In this document: piece after piece, positions 22,863 through 33,919 of the stretch
Position numbering within the stretch: the stretch's first letter is position 1
Layout of the letters: every line of letters starts with the position of its first letter
DNA from: Psilocybe azurescens
Taxonomy: Eukaryota; Basidiomycota; Agaricomycetes; Agaricales; Agrocybaceae
Direction of reading: 5' to 3'
Assembly (NCBI GenBank): GCA_023853785.1
Contig: JAJIRX010000590.1
Location: forward strand, 611,903-675,902
Length of the DNA stretch: 64,000 bases
Notes under the pieces: generated by a model
Seen by the model: the letters and a program-made list of their open reading frames with translations, nothing else
What the model was told of the DNA's origin: nothing
Databases searched by the model: none
Made by a program: the position numbers and the translations under genes

Positions 22863-24060
22863 CCCAGTACATATAGCAATATTTAATCTATAATATGTAT
22901 ATAGACCAGTTATATCTGTATTAATGGTGTATTACTTCTAGATTTTTCCTGATCACCCAAACCAATAGCTTTGAACTATGGATAGCAATTCTAATGGTAT
23001 GTTCTAGATTAAATTGAATACCTAATATTTATTAAGGCTGAATTGAGAATATGAAAATGCTTTTGGGATCATGGATTATGCCAATATCTATGGTTCACTG
23101 GGTGAAGAAGATTTACAGCTATTTCAGGACTTGGTAGATAGAGGAAGGTATGTAGATAGCTGGTTTAAATTTTAATAAAAAATTAAATTGGTTTATCCTT
23201 TCTCAAGTTCACTTCCTGCTTCTTCTGAGGGTGGCTTGGGGTTTTCTGATTTGGATCAACCATTCAGGTAAGCCTTGCTCATTTATATAAATTACTATTA
23301 TTCATAGTAGAAGTGCAGATCATGAGATCTAACAATAGGACTGCATGCTGTCACCATATTTACAGTTTACAGCTACCAACATACAGCTACAGTACAGTGG
23401 ATGCCCTAACAGCTGTATTTGGTGGTACAGCGATGGGGATGAAAAGCTCTGTATGTTGCTGGTTAGCAGCAAATTTTGAGTGGTATTTTTTTGTACAACC
23501 TGATCCTATAATGTGAGGTCTGATATTTCACTAAAAACCATGTGCAAGGAGGCAGGAATCGACATGCTTGCAGAGGTAATAGGCAGGTAATCAGGTATTT
23601 TGATATGATTTAGGGCAGAGTTTGGTTGTTTTGGATAAAAGAACAGGGTGGATAGGCTGAAACTGCAATGAATAATCAGACATACATGCTGTGGTTTGTT
23701 TTCAATCTTAAAACAATAGGTTTTTCATTTATTTGAGGACAGGTAATAGCTGTACAGCCAATTTTTACCATTTTTACTGCCAACTGTACTGTCAAGGATC
23801 TGATTTTGTGCTTTATGGTATGAGTACAGAAGAACCATTGTGTTGAGGGAAATTGGTCTGGACTACAATTGTTGCGTTATCTTATCTTTCTATTTACTAA
23901 CTACTATATTCGGCCATCAACTTTCTTCTTTCGTCTGGGGCCTTGGCAAGCCCCCCGTCTATTTGTTTTCCCTTCTTTTCAACTATGCAGTAGCACACAA
24001 TCCACATGGTATTTCCCATGTGGACAGTACATAGAATTCATCTACAATAGTAGGACCTCA
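22863..24060. other. AT-rich, CpG-poor stretch with possible decayed exons
   Basis: Composition changes abruptly from the preceding CpG-rich DNA. Two exon-like scraps on the plus strand (GSLGEEDLQLFQDLVDRG near 23100 and SSEGGLGFSDLDQPF near 23230, each followed by a GTAxG donor) hint at a decayed gene, but I recognise no family. Confidence 0.35.
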
Positions 24061-24232
24061 GCCATTTACTTTCCGTCTATGTTTGAGGTCCGTATGTTTC
24101 ATCTATTTAGATTCTTTATTTTACTTACTTTGTTCTGTAGTTTCTCACCTGCGCTTCGTAACTACAGGTATAATATATAGCCATTTACTTTCCGTCTACG
24201 TCTGAGTTTCTCACCTGCGTTTCGTAACTACA
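24061..24232 (+). repeat. Direct repeat differing by an intron-like 53 bp segment
   Basis: GCCATTTACTTTCCGTCTA...GAG followed by TTTCTCACCTGCG...ACTACA occurs twice (24061-24166 and 24180-24232). The first copy has 53 bp (24088-24140) between the two halves, beginning GTCCGT and ending CTGTAG. The second copy lacks it exactly. Confidence 0.85.
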
Positions 24233-24351
24233 CATTGCTGTAGGACCACCATAACCTTATGGCTGTATGCTGTTATGGTATAGCATGCACCCCTATCTAA
24301 CAACAGAAACAACCAGAATCCCATCTGATATGTTGCAGCCTAGTCTTAAAC

Positions 24352-24510
24352 ATGTATGTGGAGAAAGAACATGTTGGAAATGTTTCAACATAGATTGCAT
24401 TGAAGCTAAAAACAAAAGAGATTGACCTAATGCATGTGCATCATGTAATCATAAAGACTGGTGGAAAAGTAGTCGACATCCAACCCACTCATGTGAGCAT
24501 CTGGGTAGAG
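24352..24510 (+). pseudogene. Decayed Cys-rich (zinc-finger-like) fragment
   Basis: The plus-strand frame reads CGERTCWKCFNIDC ... PNACASCNHKDWW ... HSCEH, with regularly spaced Cys/His pairs, and is interrupted by one TGA. It resembles a zinc-binding cluster; the family is not recognised. Confidence 0.35.
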
Positions 24511-24559
24511 ATAATGGAAATTAGTATACTCACCCTCCAAAATTTGCCTATATTGTACA

Positions 24560-26371
24560 AGTAGTAAATAACCCTGAATTTTTAAGATTTTGCACAATTT
24601 TTGCTATAAAATTTGGACTAGAACTGAGTTAGGTGTGTTAATAACAAGGGAATTACAAGGTTTCTGAAGGAAAAATAGATAAGATAAGATTAGCAGGAAA
24701 AGCCTCCTTTTTTCTCTTTTTCCTCCTTTTCCTCTTTCCTTTTTAGTACATTATTTTTAAGCACCCACAAACATGCTAACCTAGCCGGGTTGCGTGCTCA
24801 AGCACTCAGTACTCAGGGGCTATATCAAGAGAGTGGTGGGGATGATCAGTGGATGATCTATACCAATTGTGAACCAACCGTGGGACATCTCGAAAGCTTC
24901 CGGCTGATTGGTTCAGCGCATCATTTCAACCTTTCGCCCTTGGCCGATTCATCATCTTGATCTCCACCTCCACTATTGTCATGTACGATCTCATCCGCCT
25001 GACACAACTACAGGCATAAACTCATTCGGGTGGTACTGCTACGCCCCGGGCGCCATACATGACTTTAACAAAACGTATCATGCTCTCGCCTAGTACCGCA
25101 TTTGTATAATAATATGCACTTCAGCTTGGCTCCAGATAGGTGATGTGAGTTAATTAGTAGAGCGACATATTTTTGATCGTAGAACGCTTCACATTAGACG
25201 AAATAAACACTCCGGCTCTCTCGACAGTAAGTCGTCATTTCTCCGTATCGATGGCGCTCCCCTTCATTTTGCTGACTCCTAACCTTCAAGGAATCCATAC
25301 GGTGTCATTAACGTTGCATCTACCCACTCATTTACGAAATCTTGTCCATTATTTCAGTATTTCAATGTGTTTTTGACGCTCCTAGTCTCGCACCGCGAAC
25401 ACTGCCCCACAGCTTCAAAACCAAGGAAACTACCATGGATTTCTAATCCCAGTATATTCGCTCCAGCTACTGAGACTGGCCCGTAGCCTTACCTACAGAT
25501 TCTGGAATATGCTCGGCGTCGCCTACATGATCTACTGCTCTCCGTGGCCCTATGCTCGTTCTCGTCCATATTTCTTTTCGATACCAAGAAAACACTTTTT
25601 CTGCGTTTCTATTATACTGCTTAGAGATACACCGTGACTGTTTCGCTATGTTCTCAACGCTAGCTGCGGTAGTAAGGTATCATATATATACAATCTTCCG
25701 CGTGTGATTGTGGACTGAGAAGCGTTAGTTTCGTTTGTAGCGTATCTATACCATACATTATGCCCTTGGTTATTCCTAGTGATAAAATACGGCTGCGCGA
25801 GCATAGAGCATCATGGTGCTCACTATGAATCAAACTGCCCTGGTAATCGAGAATTATTCTCGATCGGATGATGACGAGGGAAGCTGTGTATTGAACAAAC
25901 CACAGAAACGATGAGAATAGATCTCTTGTCGCGTTAGAAATCTATCATGTTCATGGGAGAAGAAAATTGTTGAGTGATGGCAGGTATCTGGTGCTCATTT
26001 TGATCAGCTAGGGTTGGTGGGGTAGTGACAGACCGGTTGAGAGCTAGGCACCATCTTCTACATTCTTTCTCGAGTGCATCAAAGGGGAGTCATGGCTCCA
26101 TTGGGATCGGACTTGTACTTCACATAGAACCAGGTATGCAGGGGCATGAGACGTTTGTTGTAAATTTGGGAAGGAAGCCTTGTCACCTCCCCAGCCGCTC
26201 AATTAGTCATGAGATGTGGCTTCCTTCCCAAGTCCCGGTCATCAATTTATAGCCGTCCCCGCACCCAGTCATCGGCTGCCCAGCAGTGCGTGGAATGAGA
26301 AGTCGACCGACAACATCGCCCCCTGCGCTTCCCATCGAGACTGTTGTTTCGTTACCCTCATCATCGTCGAG
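24560..26371. other. Intergenic, upstream of GTPase gene E
   Basis: From about 24.8 kb CpG content returns to normal until about 26.7 kb. I find no convincing coding region; open frames are short and lack motifs. The last few hundred bases should include the promoter of the gene at 26372. Confidence 0.4.
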
Positions 26372-27579
26372 ATGTCCGCTAATCGTCAAAATCCTGCTAA
26401 ACAGTCGAAATTCAAAGCATTGGGTAATCGACTGAAGAAATACATAGGATTTGGATCACGTCGCACTGCGAGCCCCGCAGCCGTGGGTCATGGATCGCCT
26501 ACTGCAAGCTCCCTGGAGACAGGTCATGGGGCGTCGACTGCGGTGGTAATCAGCCCTGTTGAAGCTGCAGAACTCCGAGCCAAATACAGGCATTTCCGTA
26601 TTCTTGTCATCGGAAGGGCAAATGCTGGCAAAACAACTCTGTTAAAACGGGTATGTAACACAACTGAGGAGCCGTGCATGTATGACGACGGTAAAAATCT
26701 TGTGAGTTACTTTGCCCTGCACCAGATGTCAGACACTTATCATTTCCAACAGCTCGTACCAACTTCGAGGGTAGTACTCCTCCATAATCTCTGCGTCTCC
26801 CACAGATAAAACGGCTGACTTTTGACATTGTAGCGTGGAACCCATGACATACACCGAGCATTCACATTCACAAGTAACCCAAAGTTCATTTTCCATGACT
26901 CAGCTGGTTTTGAGGGCAGGGGGTGAGGAGGAACTTAAGGCTGTGATGGAGTTCATTGAGAAGCGTTCAAAGGCCCGTGGAGTTGATGATCAAATTCATA
27001 TGATATGGTATGTGTTTACTGTTTTTTTTGTAATTTTTTTATTGGAAACACCTCAAATCACAATGGGTGTAGGTTTTGCTTCGACCCTGATGTATCACGC
27101 CCTTTATTGGACTTGGAAGTTAAATTTTTCAATGAAAAGCGCAAATGGAATGGTAAGCTTATGATATACATTTCAGTAGTAATGAGAACTCATACAAAAC
27201 CAGTGCCAGTTGTGGCAATATTCATGAAATTTGATGATCTCATCAGCCAAGTTTGGGACAGAAATAATACTCTAGAGCAGAATACCATACATGCTTTGGA
27301 TACTTTGCAGCAGAAGTTTGAACAACCACTTAGAAACTATCAATTTCCTCCATGTGGTTATGTTCGGCTTGAGGGTAAGTTATTTATGATGCACTAAATC
27401 AATTTGGAAATCTAATGTGATGAATAGGACTTGATAAGAATGAAAGTGATCACCAAGAACAAATTGGAGAGCTAATGAAGCAAACAGCAGCATCAATTGA
27501 TGATGTTGCTCTCAAAATGCTGTTTGTTACTGTACAACAAAATGATTTAAAAATATGCATTAAATATGCAATACAATAG
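26372..27579 (+). CDS. Agaricomycete-type G-domain protein (member E), one apparent frameshift, 3' part possibly further downstream
   Basis: Exons 26372-26701, 26753-26770, 26834-27007, 27073-27152, 27204-27374 and 27428-27579 are joined by GT-AG introns. A basic N-terminus precedes G1 (LVIGRANAGKTTLLKRV); then come RGTHDIHRAFTF, a switch-like IFHDSAGFE, QIHMIWFCFD and a G4-like MKFD. This is the divergent basidiomycete G-domain family, not the family of members A-D. Near 26913 an extra G breaks the frame (GFEAGGEEEL is expected). The last exon either stops at 27577-27579 (AIQ-stop) or uses the GTATGT donor at 27578, keeping the frame open into the exons at 30331-30765. I think the second is likely. 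Function unknown; a regulatory NTPase is inferred. Confidence 0.72.
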
Positions 27580-27959
27580 TATGTTATTAGCTTGTTCTAT
27601 GTTTATTTTGCTTATTATAATGTTTAGCATGCCATATGGAAATATGATAAAAATGGTATATTGATTAAAATGTGCTACATCACTTGAGTGGTTAATTTAT
27701 ATAAAGAGTGATTTGATATTGCATGCCATGATGTGGTTTCCACATTTCTATTATGTATGTGAATATGCTGCTGGGCTACAAAAAAATATAGCTGACATCA
27801 AATTAGAATGTACCTACCCATTATTTACTTATCTTTGATGATCACACTGATAAATAGATAGAATGTGAGTATAAAATTTGAAACTTTGAATAAGGTACTA
27901 ACAGCATTTTATAAGAACTATGAGGTGAGAATCTAACTAGTAGTGATAGGATTTAGTGC

Positions 27960-30262
27960 TCAATTGCAATTGCTCAAAATTTCTGCATGAATTTTTATTC
28001 AGAATGTAAGTTGTGTGCACTTTTCATAATTAGTTTCAATTGCTAATATGTTCTGCATCAATTTTTATTCAGGATGTAAGTTGTGTAGACTGTTTATAAT
28101 CAATTTCAATTGCTAATATGTTCTGCCTCAATTTTTATTCAGCATGTATGTTGTGTGCACTGTTTGTGATTGATTTGAATTGCTAACATGTTCTACATCA
28201 ATTTTCATTCAGGATGTAAGTTGTATGCACTGTTTATGATTGATGTAAATTACTAATATGTTCTGCATCAATTCTTGTTCAGGATGTAAGTTGTGTGCAC
28301 TATTTATGATTGATTTCAATTGCTAATATGTTGTGTATCAATTTTTGCTCAGGATGTAAGTTGTGTGCCCTGTTTATGGATGATTTTAATTCCTAATATA
28401 TTCTGCCTCAATTTTAATTCAGTTTGTAAGTTGTGTGCACTGTTCGCAAATGATTTCAATTACTAATATGTTCTGTATCAATTTTCATTCAGCATGTAAG
28501 TTGTGTGAACAGTTTGTGATTGATTTCAATTGCTAATATGTTCTGCATCAATTTTATTCAGTTTGTAAGTTGTGTGCACTGTCTGTGAATGATGTCAATT
28601 TATAATACATTCTGCATCAATTCTTATTCAGCATGTAAGTTGTGTGGACTATTTGTGATCAATTGCAATTGCTTATATATTCTGCTTTTATTTTTTATTC
28701 AGCGTGTAAGTGGTGCACACTATTTGGGAACAATTTCAATTGATAACATGTTCTGTATCACATTTTATTCAGCGTGTAAGTTGTGTGCACTATTTGTGAT
28801 TAATTTTAACTGCTAATATGTTTTGCATCAATTTTTATTTAGCAAGTAATTTGTGTGCACTGTTTGTGAATGATTTCAATGCTAATATATTCTATCTCAA
28901 TTTTTATTTAGATTGTAAGTTGTGTGCACTTTTTGAATAATTTCAATTGCTAATATATATATCCTGCGTCTATTTTTGTTCAGCTTGTAAGTTGTCTGCA
29001 CTGTTTATGAATGATTTTAATTGCTCATATGTTCTGCCTCAATTTTTATTTAGCTTGTAAGTTGTGTGCACTGTTTGTGATTGATTTCAATTGCTGATAT
29101 GTTCTCATTCAGAATGTCAGTTGTGTGCACTATTTGTGAATGATTTCAATAGCTAATATGTTCTGCCTCTATTTTAATTCAGCGTGTAAGTTGTGTGTAC
29201 TGTTTTTAATGATTTCAATTGCTAATATATTCTGCCTCTATTTTTATTCAGTATGCAAGTTGTGTGCCCTGTTTATAAATGATTTCAATTGCTAATATAT
29301 TCTGCATCAAATTTTATTCAGCATGTAAGTTGTGTGCACTGTTGTGATTGATTTCAATTACTAATATGTTCTGTATCAATTTTTGTTCAGCGTGTAAGTT
29401 CTGTGCACTGTTTGTGAATGATTTCAATTGCTAATGTGTTCTGCATCAAATTTTATTCAGCATGTCAGTTGTGTGCACTGTTTGTAATCAATTTCAATTG
29501 CTAATATGTTCTGCATCAATTTTTATTTAGCATGCAAGTTGTGTGCACTGTTTGTGAATGATTTCAATTGCTCATATGTTCCATCTCAATTTTTATTCAG
29601 AGTGTAAGTTGTGTGCACTGTTTGTGGTTGATTTCATTAAGTTGTGTGCCCTGTTTATGGATGATTTTAATTCCTAATATATTCTGCCTCAATTTTAATT
29701 CAGTTTGTAAGTTGTGTGCACTGTTCGCAAATGATTTCAATTACTAATATGTTCTGTATCAATTTTCATTCAGCATGTAAGTTGTGTGAACAGTTTGTGA
29801 TTGATTTCAATTGCTAATATGTTCTGCATCAATTTTATTCAGTTTGTAAGTTGTGTGCACTATCTGTGAATGCTTTCAATTTTTAATATGTTCTGCATCA
29901 ATTTTTATTCAGCATGTAAGTTGTGTGGACTATTTGTAAACAATATCAATTGCTAACATATTTTGCATTAATTTTTATTTAGCATGTAAGTTGTGTGCTC
30001 TGTTTGTGATTGATCTCAATTGCCAATATGTTCTGCATCAATTTAAATTCAGCAGGTACATTGTGTGCACTGTTTGTGATTGATTTTAATTTTTAATATT
30101 TTCTGCTTCAATTTTCATTCAGCTTGTATGTTGGTTGCATTATTTGTGATCAATTGCAATTGCTGATATTTCTCTTTCAACTTTTAATTAGCATGTAAGA
30201 TTTTTCATGCACTATTTGTGCTTGTTTATATTTTCAATGTCATTCTTTATTTAGCTTGTAAG
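27960..30262 (+). repeat. Tandem array of ~33 intron-like 70 bp units
   Basis: Unit length is about 70 bp. Nearly every unit starts with the donor GTAAGTTGTGTGCACTG, contains CTAAT (branch-site-like) about 27 nt before its end, a pyrimidine-rich tract, and ends with the acceptor TTTTTATTCAG. Consecutive units are separated by exactly three bases, usually NNT (AAT, GAT, CAT, TTT, CGT, CTT). It lies in sense orientation after the GTPase-E exons and before further coding-like exons. Divergence between units indicates it is not a recent assembly artefact. Confidence 0.93.
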
Positions 30263-30330
30263 TTGCGTTTACTTTATACCTTACTTGATGCTTATTTTCC
30301 TTTTCTTTTTTCATGTTGCTTGCATTTTAT

Positions 30331-30765
30331 AGATACCTAAAATTGTGCAAACTATCAGGGGTCAATTTTCTGTAAGATTTTGTTTGAGTCATGGAGTTGC
30401 ATTGTAAACCTCCATTATTCATTGAATCTTATTATCATAGGAACCATCCCTAAATGCTTTTGCAGGTTGAGATATATTCACTCTGTTTTAGCGGTGTTTA
30501 TATCTTATTATCTTTATTCCAGCCATCCTTATCTCATTAGGATATTCTTCATGGTTTGCTATGATTGGTAATAATCTTGATGATACTGTTTCCAAAATTT
30601 TGATTGCCTGGAACTATTATCTGAAAGATAAATGTGTACAGGTTGATCAATTTTTGAAATCTTATTTATCATCTCTGCAGCAGGATGACTGGATCACAAA
30701 ACAATATTGCCCATCTGATGATGATATAGCAAAATTTGAGAATATAGTTTCTGATAATCTTTTAT
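30331..30765 (+). CDS. Coding-like exons downstream of the intron array (possible 3' exons of gene E)
   Basis: After TTTTATAG at about 30330, a frame IPKIVQTIRGQFS ends at a GTAAGA donor. After ATTCCAG at about 30521, a longer frame encodes ILISLGYSSWFAMIGNN ... KILIAWNYYLKDKC ... VDQFLKSYLSSL and ends at GTAAGC near 30767. Strand, splice-site style and helical character fit the C-terminal region of gene E, whose last clear exon ends CIKYAIQ. The link is inference. I could not identify a final stop. Confidence 0.45.
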
Positions 30766-30769
30766 GTAA

Positions 30770-32050
30770 GCTAATTCTTTTGTCTTTTTATATTTGTGTT
30801 ATTTATATTATATATGCTACTGTAGCTCATTCTAACATAACCACTTGATATAATAATCAGTACTTTAACTATTTGTTTTATGCATTCAAGCATCAGTTCA
30901 ATATATATAAATGTAATACTTTGATTTTAAATCCTGCCACATAGTAGGCATGAATTTCAAGTTCAAGTATCAACATATGACCCATTTGGAACTCAATTAT
31001 AGTCTAGTTCATTGACATTTATAGTATGGCTATTACTAAATAGCTAGTGGTGAAAAAAATGCAAAAAATAAAAAAGCCTATCAATATTTTGTTGATAGAA
31101 CCAGCACAGATTGATGCTCAGACATGTAAACCATTGTTTCCTACACACAATATAAACAAGTAATGTAACTCAAAAAATTGAAATAAGTAAAACAAACTTA
31201 GTGCCATGTCTATGAACCTCTCTTTGTAGAGTCTGATGCTATATACTGTACCTGACCCTGAACTTGGCCAACCTGGGAAGTTGGCCAATTATTTCCTGGA
31301 GCATCATGTAGTGGAAGAAATTCATCAACTTGGTATTGTTAAATAGTGTTTTATTTGCTCTGTAGCTTTAATGGAGAATAAAATTGAAATTGTGGCTTGA
31401 ATTATGGTTATGAGGCAAGGACTGCCTTGATTTTATCATATGCCACTGTTTCTTTGTTCAGAAAGTGGCACCCCAAAATAGCCATCCACCCAGAGCCAGA
31501 ATGGCCAATCCTTTCACCAAAAATTTGAGATATAAACACTCTGAAAACAATAGATTGGTCATAGAATCATAAAATATCCCTGCCATCACTAAAATTTGTC
31601 TGAAAATATCTGACCATCCAGCACTCCATTCTTGAACAACAGATCTCACCTACACCTTGCAATAAGGCAATTTTGAGGTGATAATTGATAGGGCTTCAAA
31701 AATTCTGGTCATTTGTTATGGGTAGACCAAGGTATCACTATAAACACCATATTTCCTCTATCCAGATGTCAGAAAGAATAACATAGTCAAATCCAAGTTA
31801 AATTTTACAAAAATTAGATCATTTTAGGTCATCAGGATGAAAATATTCATGGCCAGAGTCTGCCAGAGTCTGCTGTGGAATCCACTATTCCAGCAGGAAT
31901 GAGGGCAAAAATATAGCACAAGGCCCTGCTATATTATCTAATATCAATTCCAGTGGAATAGCAGATTCTGCAGCAGAATTGAATGGAATCTGTTTACAAA
32001 ATAGAATACTCCAGAATGGAACAAAAATGGAACCAAAAATGGATTTAAAA
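30770..32050. other. AT-rich, CpG-poor DNA without recognisable genes
   Basis: No coding motif is seen. Short CCAGTGGAAT-like words near 31950-31990 resemble the decamer arrays found further right. Confidence 0.4.
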
Positions 32051-32059
32051 TTTGATTGT

Positions 32060-32740
32060 ATACATACCAATCCAAATTATTTTTGGCAATTCTTGGCAAC
32101 AGTAAACAATGTCATGTGCATGACTTTTGGTTGCTATGTCAGTCTGTTAGTTACTCCAACCACCCCACCTCTTCCTCCGACCACCACCATCCCACTGCCA
32201 CTGTCGTGCATGCCCTCACCACCTCACTGTTGTCAGTCAGAGCCAGGCACTTGCCAACCCAACCTGACATGCATTGTGGCACCACCAACCAATGATGGGT
32301 CTGTGTATGATGACAACAACCCTGGACATGCATACTTAGTACATATAACAATGATGATGATAGCTCCATATATGATGAAAATGACACTGGACCAAGAGGG
32401 AACAAGGTGGAATGAGGGAAGGGGATGCGAGCAGAAAACAAGGCAATGTGAACAAGGCCACAACACCAGGTAAGTTGCAAACCCCACCCACTGCCACCAC
32501 CAACCCTCCCCCTCTTTTTCATATAGACCAATGGCATATGTGTATGTACTGCACATACTGTGACATACACAACATGTATAGTACAACAATGGTACATACA
32601 AAAGCAGACACAACATGTATGGACAATGACAACAATGCAGGACATGTACCGCAAAATATACAACACACATGGTGTTACAACTTCAAGCTTATATTCACGT
32701 GCGTGGATAAAGCCAACAGTCAGGTAGTCAAGAATAGCGA
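32060..32740 (+). repeat. Composite low-complexity module, copy 1 (old, CpG-depleted)
   Basis: Shares with the modules at 41.8-42.7, 50.6-51.3 and 56.6-58.0 kb the leader pieces GGCAATTCTTGGCAA, the CCACCACCA/CTGCC block, and GTCAGTCAGAGCCAGGC followed by GCCAACC. It also shares an intron-like segment (GTAAGT at 32471 to ATATAG near 32526). The following core is rich in GAC/AAC/CAC/TAC-type codons (Asp/Asn/His/Tyr). Confidence 0.65.
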
Positions 32741-32849
32741 GTTCCAAGCAGTATTGAGTAAGAGGAGATTAGATTCTCAAGAACTAGCTAAGGAACAATA
32801 GCAGTGTCTACTGGCTATTTAAGCATTTTGAGTATCTACAATTATAGTA

Positions 32850-32975
32850 CAAGGTGAGTCCAAGTGTGAGTCAGAGCATAGAGTGAGTCGCAGCAGTGCC
32901 GTCAGTATGAGTCAAAGTGTGAGTCAGAGCAAAGGTGAGTCATAACAGTATCAATGATATGAGTCAGAACAGAAT
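32850..32975 (+). repeat. Cluster of TGAGTC words
   Basis: GTGAGTCAGAGC-type repeats give eight or more TGAGTC occurrences in about 120 bp, several being the full TGAGTCA. A perfect hairpin (ATCACATGATG / CATCATGTGAT) follows at about 32989-33014. Confidence 0.8.
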
Positions 32976-33079
32976 GAGTCAATATATGATCACATGATGT
33001 TGTCCATCATGTGATAAGAAGGTTTTATATACAAAATGAAAAGAAAAGGGAAAGGTGAAAAGAAAATAAAGTGTCCATA

Positions 33080-33185
33080 ACACATTCCCTCTCCAATTTT
33101 TCCATTCCCTCTTCAATTCCCTCAATTCCCTCTCTATTCCCTCTATTCCCTCTATTCCCTTCACTCCCTTTCTCAATCCCTCCAG
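33080..33185 (-). repeat. Imperfect (AGAGGGAAT)n microsatellite
   Basis: CT-rich on the plus strand, with TCTATTCCC/TCAATTCCC units. It truncates the transposase fragment at 33190. Confidence 0.8.
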
Positions 33186-33189
33186 TCCT

Positions 33190-33408
33190 AGGGGGGAGTG
33201 AAAAGTACTGAGCATATTGGATATCAGCAGGTGAAAGCTTGTGTAGATGGCCACCAACAGATTTTAAAAGTGTTGAGCAATATTTGGAATGAATATTGAA
33301 TATAGAACCAACACTTATACCAGTGGTGGTAGAGATAGCATGGCTTGACTGTCCTTTGTCAAGCAGTTTAAGACTACAGTTGTATTGAGCAGAAGTGGGT
33401 GATTGCAT
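33190..33408 (-). pseudogene. N-terminal (helix-turn-helix) fragment of a Tc1/mariner transposase
   Basis: The minus-strand frame reads LLDKGQSSHAISTTTGISVG ... NIHSKYC ... GGHLHKLSPADIQYA. This is the typical Tc1/mariner DNA-binding layout (HTH, then a GG-R/H-x-(K)-LS linker). It is cut off by the microsatellite at 33185. No catalytic domain follows. Confidence 0.65.
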
Positions 33409-33919
33409 GGGTGTTTGAGAGAGAATTTAATGCAGAAGATAGTGATAACTTGGACACAGAGTATATATACATATTCTAAATAAGTCATATGATTTTATTT
33501 GTATATATTTGCTTTGATTAAACAAAACCATATGCATAGCATATGAGTGGGACAGAACTGTTGAAATGGACTTGCAACAATAAACTATTAATATTGTGGA
33601 AATAAATTGTAACTTATTAGTCACATAATAGCCTACCATTGTACAAAATTTGAACTTGTTAGATTGAGTTGTTCTTGAGTTATTCAAGAAACAGTCCAAC
33701 TTGAAAAATCATTTGAACAGTTTTGTCCCTCCCTGTACCTGTTGACCTGTGACTTGTGCATAAAATACCTGTGCATCCAGATGAGCTGTGGAAAAGGATC
33801 CTTACAGGTCCATATAACCTGAGAGTGCACCAATGTCCAGCCTTAGTCATTTTAAATTGATTGAAGTGTAGTTGCAGGCACACTCCACAGCAAACATCTC
33901 ACTGGTATCAACATGTTTA

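Noticed and set aside
27960..30262. CRISPR-like array
   Set aside because: Repeats are contiguous (3 bp between units) with no unique spacers, units diverge freely, and the context is a eukaryotic genome.
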